Positions 45,361 to 53,997 of a stretch of DNA of 64,000 bases are shown here, piece after piece. The position numbers and the translations under genes were made by a program. Numbering within the stretch: the first letter of the stretch is position 1; each line of letters starts with the position of its first letter. Below the pieces are notes generated by a model. The model saw only the letters and a program-made list of their open reading frames with translations. It did no database searches and was not told where the DNA came from. The DNA comes from Bacteroidota bacterium. Lineage in GTDB: Bacteria > Bacteroidota > Bacteroidia > AKYH767-A > 2013-40CM-41-45. Location of the stretch: positions 1-64,000 of the forward strand of contig SHNE01000032.1 of the NCBI GenBank assembly GCA_004295015.1, in the 5' to 3' direction.

Positions 45361-47841
45361 ATGGAAAAAAAATCTATTCCCCGGCTGTTGCCCGGGCTGC
45401 CATCCAAGTCGATCGTAGATTCACTCGGAAAATTCCTGACCGGTGACCCCCGACATTATCAAATTATTTTTCTGAGCCTCTTTTTAGTCTACGGAGTTTT
45501 TAGTCTCCATTGGGAAGTTCAGGTAGTCAAAATTCTTCTCACATTTAGTGTTTGTATTTTCTCTCAACTGCTTTTTTCAAGCTTTACGAATCGTGATTAT
45601 ACCAGTGTGAAAAGTGCATTGATTTCTGCTTTGAGTTTGTGTTTAATGTTGAAGACAAACTTTCTCGGCACCGCGGTGCTTGCTGCGTTTCTTAGTATTG
45701 CCGGTAAATTTATTTTCAGATATAATGGCAAGCATATTTTCAACCCAACGAATTTTGGAATAATTGTAACAATTTTTTTCAGCAAGGATGCTTGGATTTC
45801 ACCGGGTCAATGGGGAAATAGTGCTCTCTTGGTTTTTCTTTTGGGAGCCATGGGTCTGCTGGTATTACTAAAAGTTAAGCGCCTCGATACAGCATTTGCT
45901 TTTCTTGCAGCCTTTGGTTTATATCATTTTATCAGAACAGTGGTGTTTCTGGGATGGAGTGCCGATGTGTTTATTCAAAGTATGACAAGCGGGACGCTCA
46001 TTCTTTTTACTTTTTTCATGATCACTGATCCTAAATCAACGCCTTCTGCTTTCCCGGCCAGAATCATATGGGCTTCCCTGATTGGATTTCTGGCAGCTTA
46101 CTTGCAAATTCATCAATGGGTAAATGGCTCGCCACTTTGGGCATTATTCTTTTTGTCTCCACTTACTCCATTCTTCGATAAATATTTTGTCGCGGCAAAA
46201 TTTGAATGGAATGGAATCGGAAAAACAAAATTCAATCCGTTATCCGGTATCAGTATGAATTCAATAGTTCGGAAAAGGAGTGCTATGTTGAGTATCATTC
46301 TTTTGATGCTTGCAGTCCCGGGCTCGATGCAAGCCTTTTGCGGTTTTTATGTTGCGAAGGCGGATGCTACATTGTTCAATAAATCATCACAAGTTATATT
46401 GGTGAGAGACGGAGATCATACGGTTGTGACGATGAGCAGTGATTATTCAGGTGAATTGAAAGATTTCGCCATGGTCGTTCCTGTACCGGTCGTTCTGAAA
46501 AAATCAGATATTAGAGTAGTGGAAAGAATGCTCTTTGATGCATTTGATGCCTACTCCGGACCACGCTTGGTTGAATACTGGGATGAGAACCCTTGTTGGG
46601 ACAGAAGGAGAGGCGAATCGAAGTTCGAGGTCTCTCCGATGGCTGCATCAGTTGCAGAATCAGACATTTCTACTCTTAAGGATGAAGAAAGAAAAGTAAC
46701 CATCGAAGCTCAGTATGTTGTTGGCGAGTATGATATTTTAATTCTTTCTGCAGAAGAAAGCAGTGGGCTGGAAGACTGGCTTACAAGTAACGGATACCGA
46801 ATACCTCTTGGTGCGCGTGATGTATTAGAGCCCTATATTAAGAGTGGCATGAAATTTTTTGTGGTCAAAGTAAATATTGATGGCTACAAAAAAGAAGGAG
46901 CAGAGTTGCTTCGCCCTCTGCAAATTGCTTTTCATTCTCCTAAATTTATGCTGCCGATAAGATTGGGAATGGCAAACTCTGCCGATAGTCAGGATATGAT
47001 CGTTTATGCGCTAACGAAAAATGGCAGAGTTGAAACGAGTAATTACAGAACGGTTAACATGCCTACGGATCGTAAGGTACCGGAGTTTGTTCAGGAGAAC
47101 TTTGGTAAATTTTATGCCGACACATACAGCAATGTGGTTAAGAAAGAAGGGCGGAGGAATGTTTTTCTGGAGTACGCATGGGATATTTCCGGTAACAATT
47201 TTATGAAGTGTGATCCTTGTGCCAGTGCACCGCCTATTTATTCTGATTTGGTAAAAGCCGGAGCTACCTGGTTGCAGTCAAACCGTAACGGAACATATCA
47301 GGGTTCAGTTTATTTTACACGACTGCATGTAAGCTATGACAGAGCTAATTTTGCACAGGACCTGGTGTTTCAGGAGACGCCTAACAAACAGAATTTTCAG
47401 GCAAGGTATATTCTTACGCACCCTGCTCCCGGTCCATTCACATGCGATGAAGGGAAGGCGTACTTGCAGGAGTTACGAAAGAAGAGATATCGTGAATTGC
47501 AGGAATTGCATTCTCTTACCGGATGGGACATTAAAAAATACGGTGATTACTTACAGGAGGCTATGGGATATACACTTCCGTTAGAGCCTATGGATAAAAA
47601 AAATGTCGCATTTATCGATCCTCCAAGAAAAAGTGTGAAGAAGCCAAATGCTTTTGCCGACACTTCTAAGATTATTACGCAAGTTACTTTCCATGATTCT
47701 TTGTCCATGAGTTTTCCACTTTCTGATGAGCAGGAAAATTATAGTGAAGCCGGCAATGCAGCTAAGGAACCTGAATATGAAATCATCTTTGCTGTGTTAG
47801 CTCTTGGATTATTGTATTACCTGGAGCGGAGGCGAAAATAA
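45361..47841 (+). CDS. RnfD/NqrB-like membrane domain fused to DUF2330
   Basis: The protein has 826 aa. Residues 35-285 form about seven to eight membrane helices resembling RnfD/NqrB-type subunits (HIFNPTNFGIIV; SGTLILFTFFMITDPKSTP). The flavin-linking threonine motif of true NqrB/RnfD is not obvious. An internal hydrophobic segment (about 307-324) follows M299 and looks like a signal peptide (MLSIILLMLAVPGSMQAFC). Residues 325-780 match DUF2330 (FCGFYVAKADATLFNKSSQVIL, DAYSGPRLVEYWDENPC). A last helix and basic tail (YYLERRRK) end the protein. The frame is unbroken, so either one fused protein is made or a second start at 46255 is used. The role is unknown. Confidence 0.82.
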   Translation: MEKKSIPRLLPGLPSKSIVDSLGKFLTGDPRHYQIIFLSLFLVYGVFSLHWEVQVVKILLTFSVCIFSQLLFSSFTNRDYTSVKSALISALSLCLMLKTNFLGTAVLAAFLSIAGKFIFRYNGKHIFNPTNFGIIVTIFFSKDAWISPGQWGNSALLVFLLGAMGLLVLLKVKRLDTAFAFLAAFGLYHFIRTVVFLGWSADVFIQSMTSGTLILFTFFMITDPKSTPSAFPARIIWASLIGFLAAYLQIHQWVNGSPLWALFFLSPLTPFFDKYFVAAKFEWNGIGKTKFNPLSGISMNSIVRKRSAMLSIILLMLAVPGSMQAFCGFYVAKADATLFNKSSQVILVRDGDHTVVTMSSDYSGELKDFAMVVPVPVVLKKSDIRVVERMLFDAFDAYSGPRLVEYWDENPCWDRRRGESKFEVSPMAASVAESDISTLKDEERKVTIEAQYVVGEYDILILSAEESSGLEDWLTSNGYRIPLGARDVLEPYIKSGMKFFVVKVNIDGYKKEGAELLRPLQIAFHSPKFMLPIRLGMANSADSQDMIVYALTKNGRVETSNYRTVNMPTDRKVPEFVQENFGKFYADTYSNVVKKEGRRNVFLEYAWDISGNNFMKCDPCASAPPIYSDLVKAGATWLQSNRNGTYQGSVYFTRLHVSYDRANFAQDLVFQETPNKQNFQARYILTHPAPGPFTCDEGKAYLQELRKKRYRELQELHSLTGWDIKKYGDYLQEAMGYTLPLEPMDKKNVAFIDPPRKSVKKPNAFADTSKIITQVTFHDSLSMSFPLSDEQENYSEAGNAAKEPEYEIIFAVLALGLLYYLERRRK
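46255..47841 (+). other. Possible internal start and signal peptide within the fusion
   Basis: The in-frame ATG at 46255 (residue 299) opens with NSIVRKRSAMLSIILLMLAV, then PGSMQA before FCGFY, exactly like a free-standing DUF2330 protein's signal peptide. This suggests a former separate gene joined in frame. No clear ribosome-binding site is visible before it. Confidence 0.45.
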
Positions 47842-48250
47842 ATTAACGAGTGCATGTTTATGGCTGTCTTCAATTTGGAAGACAGCCTTTTTTTAATTCC
47901 CCGTTGAATCATTTTTTTATTGAGCATTTGAAAGTTCTTTTGAGTATGATGTTTTTTAGTTCAAATTGGGTCAATTTTGAACCATTAAAAACTCATTGGC
48001 ATACGAATTTCAGTTATTCACATATCCTTTGAGTTATTTCATCCAAATTCCAATCTTGGAAAGAACCGAATTGATAATTTTAATCATTCTTTTTCAATTC
48101 AGGACTTTACAGAATACCATGTCGCAGTTTTTAACAGTTTTTTCGTTTACCTTTTCCCCGGGATCCATGATGTTGAATTTGGATTCCGGATGAGTCAATA
48201 TTATCTCATGTCATTCAACTTTCCTTTAACCTAACCAAACCCACGATACC
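47842..48250. other. Intergenic region
   Basis: These 409 bp contain the terminator at 47862-47894. The rest is AT-rich with no gene that I can support and no clear promoter consensus. Confidence 0.5.
47862..47894 (+). terminator. Terminator after the RnfD-DUF2330 gene
   Basis: A 10-bp perfect stem (ggctgtcttc / gaagacagcc) with loop aatttg and seven T residues lies 21 nt after the stop. Confidence 0.93.
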
Positions 48251-50605
48251 ATGAAAAAACTTTACTTAATCATTGCAAGCATCTTTATCTGCTGCTCTCT
48301 TCAGGCACAAACCTTAAATGGCATTATTCCTAACACCGGTACAGTCGGCCAACAAAATCTGAATACAACGATCACGGCAACAAATTTATTTCAGGTAGTT
48401 GGATCTCCTCAAGGTAATATATATGAAGCTATTCTTCGCCAGGGGGCTAATGTTATTCCGATTTATGATTATCAAATGTTTGGATGGCCACCGAGTGTAA
48501 ATGTATTAGATCCGGATAATGCCACGGCCGTGTTTTCAATACCAGGGACCGCCGTTACAGGATTATATGATTTGGAATTAACAACGACTGATCCGTTTTT
48601 TCCGGGATCAAATCTTCAGCTGTATACTGCAACTGGAGCATTTACAGTTTCGCCTCCGGATGGGTATATTAGCGGTAAAGTGTATTTGGATCAGAACGAG
48701 AATGGAATTTATGATGTTGGTGAATCGCCCTTAGCAAATCAATCATTAACTATTCAGCCTAGCAATATCAATATCCAAACAGACGCTAATGGAGATTACA
48801 ACTTAGGGGTGTCAAATGGAAATTACACAGTAACATGGATTAGTAATTTTAGCCACAAGTATTTGTTAAGCTCGGATTCAGCTGCGTTTAATATTACAGT
48901 TAATAGTTCAAACGTCAGTGGATTGGATTTTGGATTAGTAGATGGATTAACCAGTCTGGCGCCATCTGTGGCATTTCAAGGTGATGTTTTGAATGCAAAT
49001 GTAACTTCGAGATTGCTTTTTCTCAGTGGCGCGAATCCCTGGGGAAACATTTCAAGTGGATATATAAGGTTGACCACTTCTCCATTCAGTCAATACAATA
49101 TAACTACAAGTTCATTTCAACATATAGATTCCAGTAATGCCCAATTACTGTTCAATATCCCATTAGCAGCGCCGACAGGTGTTTATGATTTAGTAATAAG
49201 AATTAACAACTTCAGCTATTTTCTCCCTGGAGCGCTCACAATCACTTTGCCGCCATCTTATTTGACCGGACATTGTTTCTTCGATGCAAACAATAATGGG
49301 CTTTTTGATTTAGGTGAATCACCGGTTGGGGGGGCAACTATGTTCCTTACACCGGAATTGTCATATGCTGTGAGTAATTCTTCCGGGGACTATCAATTTG
49401 GAGCAAGATTAGGTTCACATGTACTGAGTTTTAATTCTCAACCGACATCATATATGACCTTGACGACCCAGCCTTCATATTCTTTCACTAATACAGGTAA
49501 TCAGGGAGGTTTTGATTTTGGATTCCGATCATCACTTCCTGATTATAATTGTGCGATCAGCTTTAACCCTGGTTTCATGCGCTGTTTCCAGACCGTTACG
49601 TCTACTATTGTTTATACCAATACCAGCAATGTCGTTTGTCAGGGTAAGGTTTATCTGGCTCATAGTTCAAATACCGTATTTAGCAGTTCTGTTCCTGTTT
49701 CAAGCAGTACATCAGGGGACACTATATTTTGGGACTTCAGCAACCTTCAGCCATTTGAATCGCGTCAAATAACAGTTGCATTTACGAATCCGGGTGCAGG
49801 AAGTACAGTTTCATTTAAAAGTGGAATACAAGTTGTTGATGGCTCATCTGTTGTACAGTTTGAGGATACCAGTACAACACCTTTTTCAATTCGTTGTGCA
49901 TATGATCCAAATGATAAAGCAGTTTTCCCTGAAGGTGTTGATGATGTAATGCACTATACACTCATGACTGATCCACTTGAATACCTGATCCGTTTCCAGA
50001 ATACAGGAAATGATACTGCATTTACAGTTTATATCAGAGATACCATCGATGTTTCTCTGGATTTAGCAAGCTTGGAAGTGCTTGCCTCGAGTCACTCGGT
50101 GCAGACGGAGGTAGACAGTAACAGGGCTGTTGTGTTTATGTTTGCTAACATCATGCTTGCTGACAGTGTGGTTGATGAACCGCATAGTCATGGCTTTGTG
50201 CGTTATCGTATACAACCGAATGCTATTCTCATAGACCCAACAGTGGTTGAGAACACCGCCTATATTTACTTTGATTTCAATCCGGCCGTGGTGACCAATA
50301 CTACCTGGAATACCTTAGTGCAGGTTATTCCTGTTGGAATATCTGAGTCGATTCAGGTGGATGAGGGAGTATTCTTCTATCCAAATCCGATGGATGAAAA
50401 GGGCTATTTCAGTTTTGAGAATACACGATCAGAGCGAATGTTGATGGAGTTGTTCGATGTGAAAGGACAAAGAGTTTCTGTTCTTGAGAGCAATGGAAGT
50501 TTTATGGAATTAAATCGCAAGCAGCTCGCATCAGGATTATATATGTTCCGTTTGATAAATACACAAAGCGGAAAAGTTAACAGCGGAAAAATCAGTATAA
50601 GATAG
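48251..50605 (+). CDS. T9SS-secreted SdrD-B-like protein, type A sorting domain
   Basis: The protein has 784 aa. The signal peptide is residues 1-19 (CSLQAQ). Two tandem blocks each consist of an Ig-like domain (about 20-135 and 235-335) and an SdrD-B-like domain with an acidic calcium-type loop (YLDQNENGIYDVGESPLAN; FFDANNNGLFDLGESPVGG). The C-terminal half (about 430-690) is a conserved Bacteroidota module with the CAYDPNDK motif, related to DUF11-type repeats. A type A tail follows (FFYPNPMDEKG, LFDVKGQR, ASGLYMFRL). It is predicted to be a rigid surface adhesin. The FG-GAP gene follows 119 bp later, after a terminator. Confidence 0.85.
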   Translation: MKKLYLIIASIFICCSLQAQTLNGIIPNTGTVGQQNLNTTITATNLFQVVGSPQGNIYEAILRQGANVIPIYDYQMFGWPPSVNVLDPDNATAVFSIPGTAVTGLYDLELTTTDPFFPGSNLQLYTATGAFTVSPPDGYISGKVYLDQNENGIYDVGESPLANQSLTIQPSNINIQTDANGDYNLGVSNGNYTVTWISNFSHKYLLSSDSAAFNITVNSSNVSGLDFGLVDGLTSLAPSVAFQGDVLNANVTSRLLFLSGANPWGNISSGYIRLTTSPFSQYNITTSSFQHIDSSNAQLLFNIPLAAPTGVYDLVIRINNFSYFLPGALTITLPPSYLTGHCFFDANNNGLFDLGESPVGGATMFLTPELSYAVSNSSGDYQFGARLGSHVLSFNSQPTSYMTLTTQPSYSFTNTGNQGGFDFGFRSSLPDYNCAISFNPGFMRCFQTVTSTIVYTNTSNVVCQGKVYLAHSSNTVFSSSVPVSSSTSGDTIFWDFSNLQPFESRQITVAFTNPGAGSTVSFKSGIQVVDGSSVVQFEDTSTTPFSIRCAYDPNDKAVFPEGVDDVMHYTLMTDPLEYLIRFQNTGNDTAFTVYIRDTIDVSLDLASLEVLASSHSVQTEVDSNRAVVFMFANIMLADSVVDEPHSHGFVRYRIQPNAILIDPTVVENTAYIYFDFNPAVVTNTTWNTLVQVIPVGISESIQVDEGVFFYPNPMDEKGYFSFENTRSERMLMELFDVKGQRVSVLESNGSFMELNRKQLASGLYMFRLINTQSGKVNSGKISIR

Positions 50606-50622
50606 TTTGTGTTTCATTGTGT

Positions 50623-50667
50623 AAATACGTCGCTGCAAATTTAGCTCCTGCAGCGGCGTATTTTTTT
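50623..50667 (+). terminator. Terminator after the SdrD-B-like gene
   Basis: A 15-bp stem with one G-T pair (50623-50637 with 50649-50663) and a run of T lies 18 nt after the stop codon. Confidence 0.9.
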
Positions 50668-50723
50668 GATTTCTCCGCTAAGCGTTTCTGATTATTCGTA
50701 ATTTTAGACGATAATCCTGCTCA

Positions 50724-52955
50724 ATGCGAAATCTGCTCATTCTTCCATTTGTTCTCGTCCTTTCCATTGCAAATGCTCAAAATTACTTTCAGTTAAAAAC
50801 AGATATACCTGTAATTGTGGGTTCTAACCCCTTGTTATATCCCTGGGCCGGTGGAATTAATTTCCCTGTATTTTCTCCTGTAGATCTGGATGGCGATGGA
50901 TTGGAAGATCTTTTTGCATTTGATCGTTCATGCAACAGGGTGTTATGTTTTATTAATACCGGCACAGGTGGGATCAACAGTTACCGATATGCTCCTGAGT
51001 TTGCCAAACAATTTCCGGCGCTTCGTGGATGGGCATTATTCTACGACTATAATTGTGATGGGAAGGCTGATTTATTTACTACCAGCGTTAGTAATAATGG
51101 AATTATTCAATTCAGAAATGATTCTCCTCCGGGATCATTACTATTTACCGTCGCCGATTCTGTGATGAAGGCTGATTATGGTGGAGGCAGTATTTCCGGA
51201 GTATTTGCAAGTGGCCTGCTCATCCCGCATTTTAATGATATAGATGGAGATGGTGATATGGATATCCTCGGACAACAGTTTTTTTGCGTAGGGACTTTTG
51301 CTTACTACAGAAATTTATCGATGGATAATTACGGGGTTTGTGACTCAGTGAGTAAGTTCAGGCTGGATACCTATGCATGGGGAAATTTTGCTCTTCGTTC
51401 AGGGGCATATAGTAATGTTGCTGTCGGTCAATTTCACATAAGCTGTGCTTTGGCTGCTCCGCCGGCTGATATGTTTGGTTATGAATTGGCCGTCCAGGAT
51501 GATACCTATGCAGGCATTTACACACTTGATATTGATGATGATGGGGACATGGATGCGCTAATCGGTGACTCAGGTGCACGAAATAGTTTGTTGGTATACA
51601 ATGGCGGAACTTTTCTTTCCGCTGACATGGACTCGCAGGATACATTGTTTCCTTCATACAATACGCCTGTTAATATTAACGCCTATCCAAATTATGCATA
51701 CATGGATGTTGATCATGACGGGAAGAAGGATTTGCTTGTTGGGCATAATGAATTTGAGAACAAACAAGGAGTACACTATTACAGGAATACAGGTACCAGT
51801 AGTTTGCCGGTTTTTAATTTTATCATGAATGGTTTTCTGCAGGATGAAATGATTGACGTAGGTGAAGGCGCCGTGCCGGTTTTATTTGATGTTGATGCCG
51901 ATGGTGTTTTGGATTTGCTTATTGGAAATATTAACAGTACCGGTGCAGGAGGCACTGTAAGTCATGGACTGACACTCTACCGGAATACAGGAACGAGTTC
52001 AGTTCCATCTTTTCAGTTTGTAACAAACGATTATGCCGGACTTTCATCGTATCCTCTCACGGGTCCTTTGTTTCCAGCATTTGGTGATCTGGATGCTGAC
52101 GGCGATATGGATATGTTACTTGGCCATCAAACAGGCGAATTATATCAATTTGAGAATACAGCAGGCGCGGGTATGCCTGCTAATTTTGTCTTCGCTTCTG
52201 CGACGTACTTTGGAATAGATGTCGGTAATTTCAGTAGTCCCCAGCTTATAGATTTGAACAGGGATGGTAAACTCGACTTGGTTATTGGAAAGAAGAGCGG
52301 TGTGCTTGCATATTATGAAAATTCAGGAACTGTTAACGCTCCATTTTTTTCTTCTGTTCCTACGAAAGATACTTTGGGCGGAATCAACGTTCAAACCTTT
52401 AATTATATTGATGGATTTTCTGTGCCCTTTGTCTATGAAGATAGTGGTTCTTACAAAATACTTGTTTCCTGTATGAGAGGAGACATTTATAAGTATGGTG
52501 GAATCGAAGGGAATATTATGGGATCCTATTCTTTGGAAGATACCGTATTGTCTTTCTATCAAGGGGTTCGAACCCAGTATAATATTTCAGTAAGCGGAGG
52601 CGATATTAATAATGATGGAAAGATTGATATGTTGGTTGGATTGTATGGAGGAGGAGTGCAGTTTTATTATCAGGATAGTTTGATAAATACCATTTCAGAG
52701 AAAGAGATTGCAGCGAAACTCACTGTCTTCCCCAATCCGGCAAGATCATCTTTCAGCTTGCAAGTTTTGTCGATGAAGAAAAACAGAAAGTATCATCTGA
52801 ATATTTATAATTCTATGGGTCAAACAATTGTAGAAAAAGAAATGAGCAGTGAGAAAGAGGTCATACAGACTGAAATTTTCCCTCCCGGCGTTTATTTTAT
52901 TTCTATCAGGGATGGGGAGGAGCACCTTTCACAAAGAATCGTTGTGATTCATTAA
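50724..52955 (+). CDS. T9SS-secreted FG-GAP/VCBS repeat protein
   Basis: The protein has 743 aa. The signal peptide is residues 1-18 (ANAQ). At least nine calcium-binding FG-GAP/VCBS repeats carry the DxDxDGxxD pattern: VDLDGDGLEDLF, YDYNCDGKADLF, IDGDGDMDIL, IDDDGDMDAL, VDHDGKKDLL, VDADGVLDLL, LDADGDMDML, LNRDGKLDLV and INNDGKIDML. They probably build a seven- or eight-bladed propeller. The type A tail has VFPNPARSSF, IYNSMGQT and FPPGVYFISIRD. Such proteins bind calcium and often act in adhesion. It may share a region with the methyltransferase gene 60 bp downstream, but there is no functional link that I can see. Confidence 0.88.
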   Translation: MRNLLILPFVLVLSIANAQNYFQLKTDIPVIVGSNPLLYPWAGGINFPVFSPVDLDGDGLEDLFAFDRSCNRVLCFINTGTGGINSYRYAPEFAKQFPALRGWALFYDYNCDGKADLFTTSVSNNGIIQFRNDSPPGSLLFTVADSVMKADYGGGSISGVFASGLLIPHFNDIDGDGDMDILGQQFFCVGTFAYYRNLSMDNYGVCDSVSKFRLDTYAWGNFALRSGAYSNVAVGQFHISCALAAPPADMFGYELAVQDDTYAGIYTLDIDDDGDMDALIGDSGARNSLLVYNGGTFLSADMDSQDTLFPSYNTPVNINAYPNYAYMDVDHDGKKDLLVGHNEFENKQGVHYYRNTGTSSLPVFNFIMNGFLQDEMIDVGEGAVPVLFDVDADGVLDLLIGNINSTGAGGTVSHGLTLYRNTGTSSVPSFQFVTNDYAGLSSYPLTGPLFPAFGDLDADGDMDMLLGHQTGELYQFENTAGAGMPANFVFASATYFGIDVGNFSSPQLIDLNRDGKLDLVIGKKSGVLAYYENSGTVNAPFFSSVPTKDTLGGINVQTFNYIDGFSVPFVYEDSGSYKILVSCMRGDIYKYGGIEGNIMGSYSLEDTVLSFYQGVRTQYNISVSGGDINNDGKIDMLVGLYGGGVQFYYQDSLINTISEKEIAAKLTVFPNPARSSFSLQVLSMKKNRKYHLNIYNSMGQTIVEKEMSSEKEVIQTEIFPPGVYFISIRDGEEHLSQRIVVIH

Positions 52956-53015
52956 TCAAACCCATGTTTTTTTAAGTAGGGGATATAAACTTTGTGACTA
53001 TTTCAATCACGAATT

Positions 53016-53678
53016 ATGGGCAAGCTTCAAACTAAATTAACTGAGATTGATATTGAAGGATTTTCTGTCAAAGTTGAAACGATCTCAAATATTGACGCTT
53101 TATTCGATGAATTGTTGCTAAAAGGAAAGGATCATGCAGATGTACAAGATGAACGAATACCATACTGGGCAGACCTGTGGCCTTCAGCAATCGTCTTGTC
53201 AAAGTATTTGGTGCGCCGGGATATCATTCATCCCGGGTCGAAGGTTTTGGAGCTCGGATGTGGAATTGGTTTGCCCGGGATTATCTCGGGAAGGCTCGGA
53301 GCGCATGTCGTTTTTACAGATTATATACAGGAGGCCTTGGATCTTGCAAAGCTTAATTGGGATAAGAATAATGGTGCAACAGCAGAATTTTTATTGATGG
53401 ATTGGCGTAAACCAAACATTTCTTTGAAAGCAGATATTATCCTTGCATCTGATATTGCTTATGAGAAAAAATCCTTTGAAGATCTGGTTCGCGCATTCAG
53501 ATTTTTGGTGGGCATTAATACAAGAATGTTTATTTCCGAACCTAACAGAGCCTTTTCACAATCATTTTTCCGCGATTTAAAAACGCAAGGATTCCTTGTT
53601 GAATCCACTCATGAACAAATTAATTTTAGAAATCAGGTCTATACCGTCCATGTTCACGAAGTGAAGCTCGGAAATTAG
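53016..53678 (+). CDS. Class I SAM methyltransferase, METTL21-like
   Basis: This 220-aa enzyme has a Rossmann-fold SAM site, LELGCGIGLPG, from residue 78. DLWPSAIVLSKYL near 53-65 and the acidic FTDY after beta strand 2 follow the pattern. The DIAYE motif (about 151-155) in place of NPPY is typical of Methyltransf_16 members such as METTL21 and ETFB lysine methyltransferases, so a protein lysine substrate is likely. The natural substrate cannot be told. The ATG at 53016 begins the reading frame, 60 bp after the FG-GAP gene. Confidence 0.9.
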   Translation: MGKLQTKLTEIDIEGFSVKVETISNIDALFDELLLKGKDHADVQDERIPYWADLWPSAIVLSKYLVRRDIIHPGSKVLELGCGIGLPGIISGRLGAHVVFTDYIQEALDLAKLNWDKNNGATAEFLLMDWRKPNISLKADIILASDIAYEKKSFEDLVRAFRFLVGINTRMFISEPNRAFSQSFFRDLKTQGFLVESTHEQINFRNQVYTVHVHEVKLGN

Positions 53679-53997
53679 ACTTTTATCGCATTCAGTTTTA
53701 TCTGTTTTAAAGCTTGGAGTTCTGACCGGACCCTGAAAATTTCAATGGATATTATTGCTTTTCAGCTTTTTTTGGATGATGAGTTCTTGCAGATCTTAAG
53801 GAGATTGCCCTCAACTCTTAATTTAATGATTATTCAATTTGTTTAAGATGTTTAAAAAAGCATTAATTTTGGATAAATGATTATATAAATCTTCTCGTTA
53901 ATAAATTGTGTATGTAAGAATATTGCAAGGTGTACGCTGGAATTCGATCAACTAGTTTCTCTTTTTACCGTTTTTAAGCAGATATATACAAATACAA
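53679..53997. other. Intergenic region
   Basis: These 319 bp are AT-rich and precede the SBBP protein gene. I see no gene, terminator or clear promoter consensus. Confidence 0.4.
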
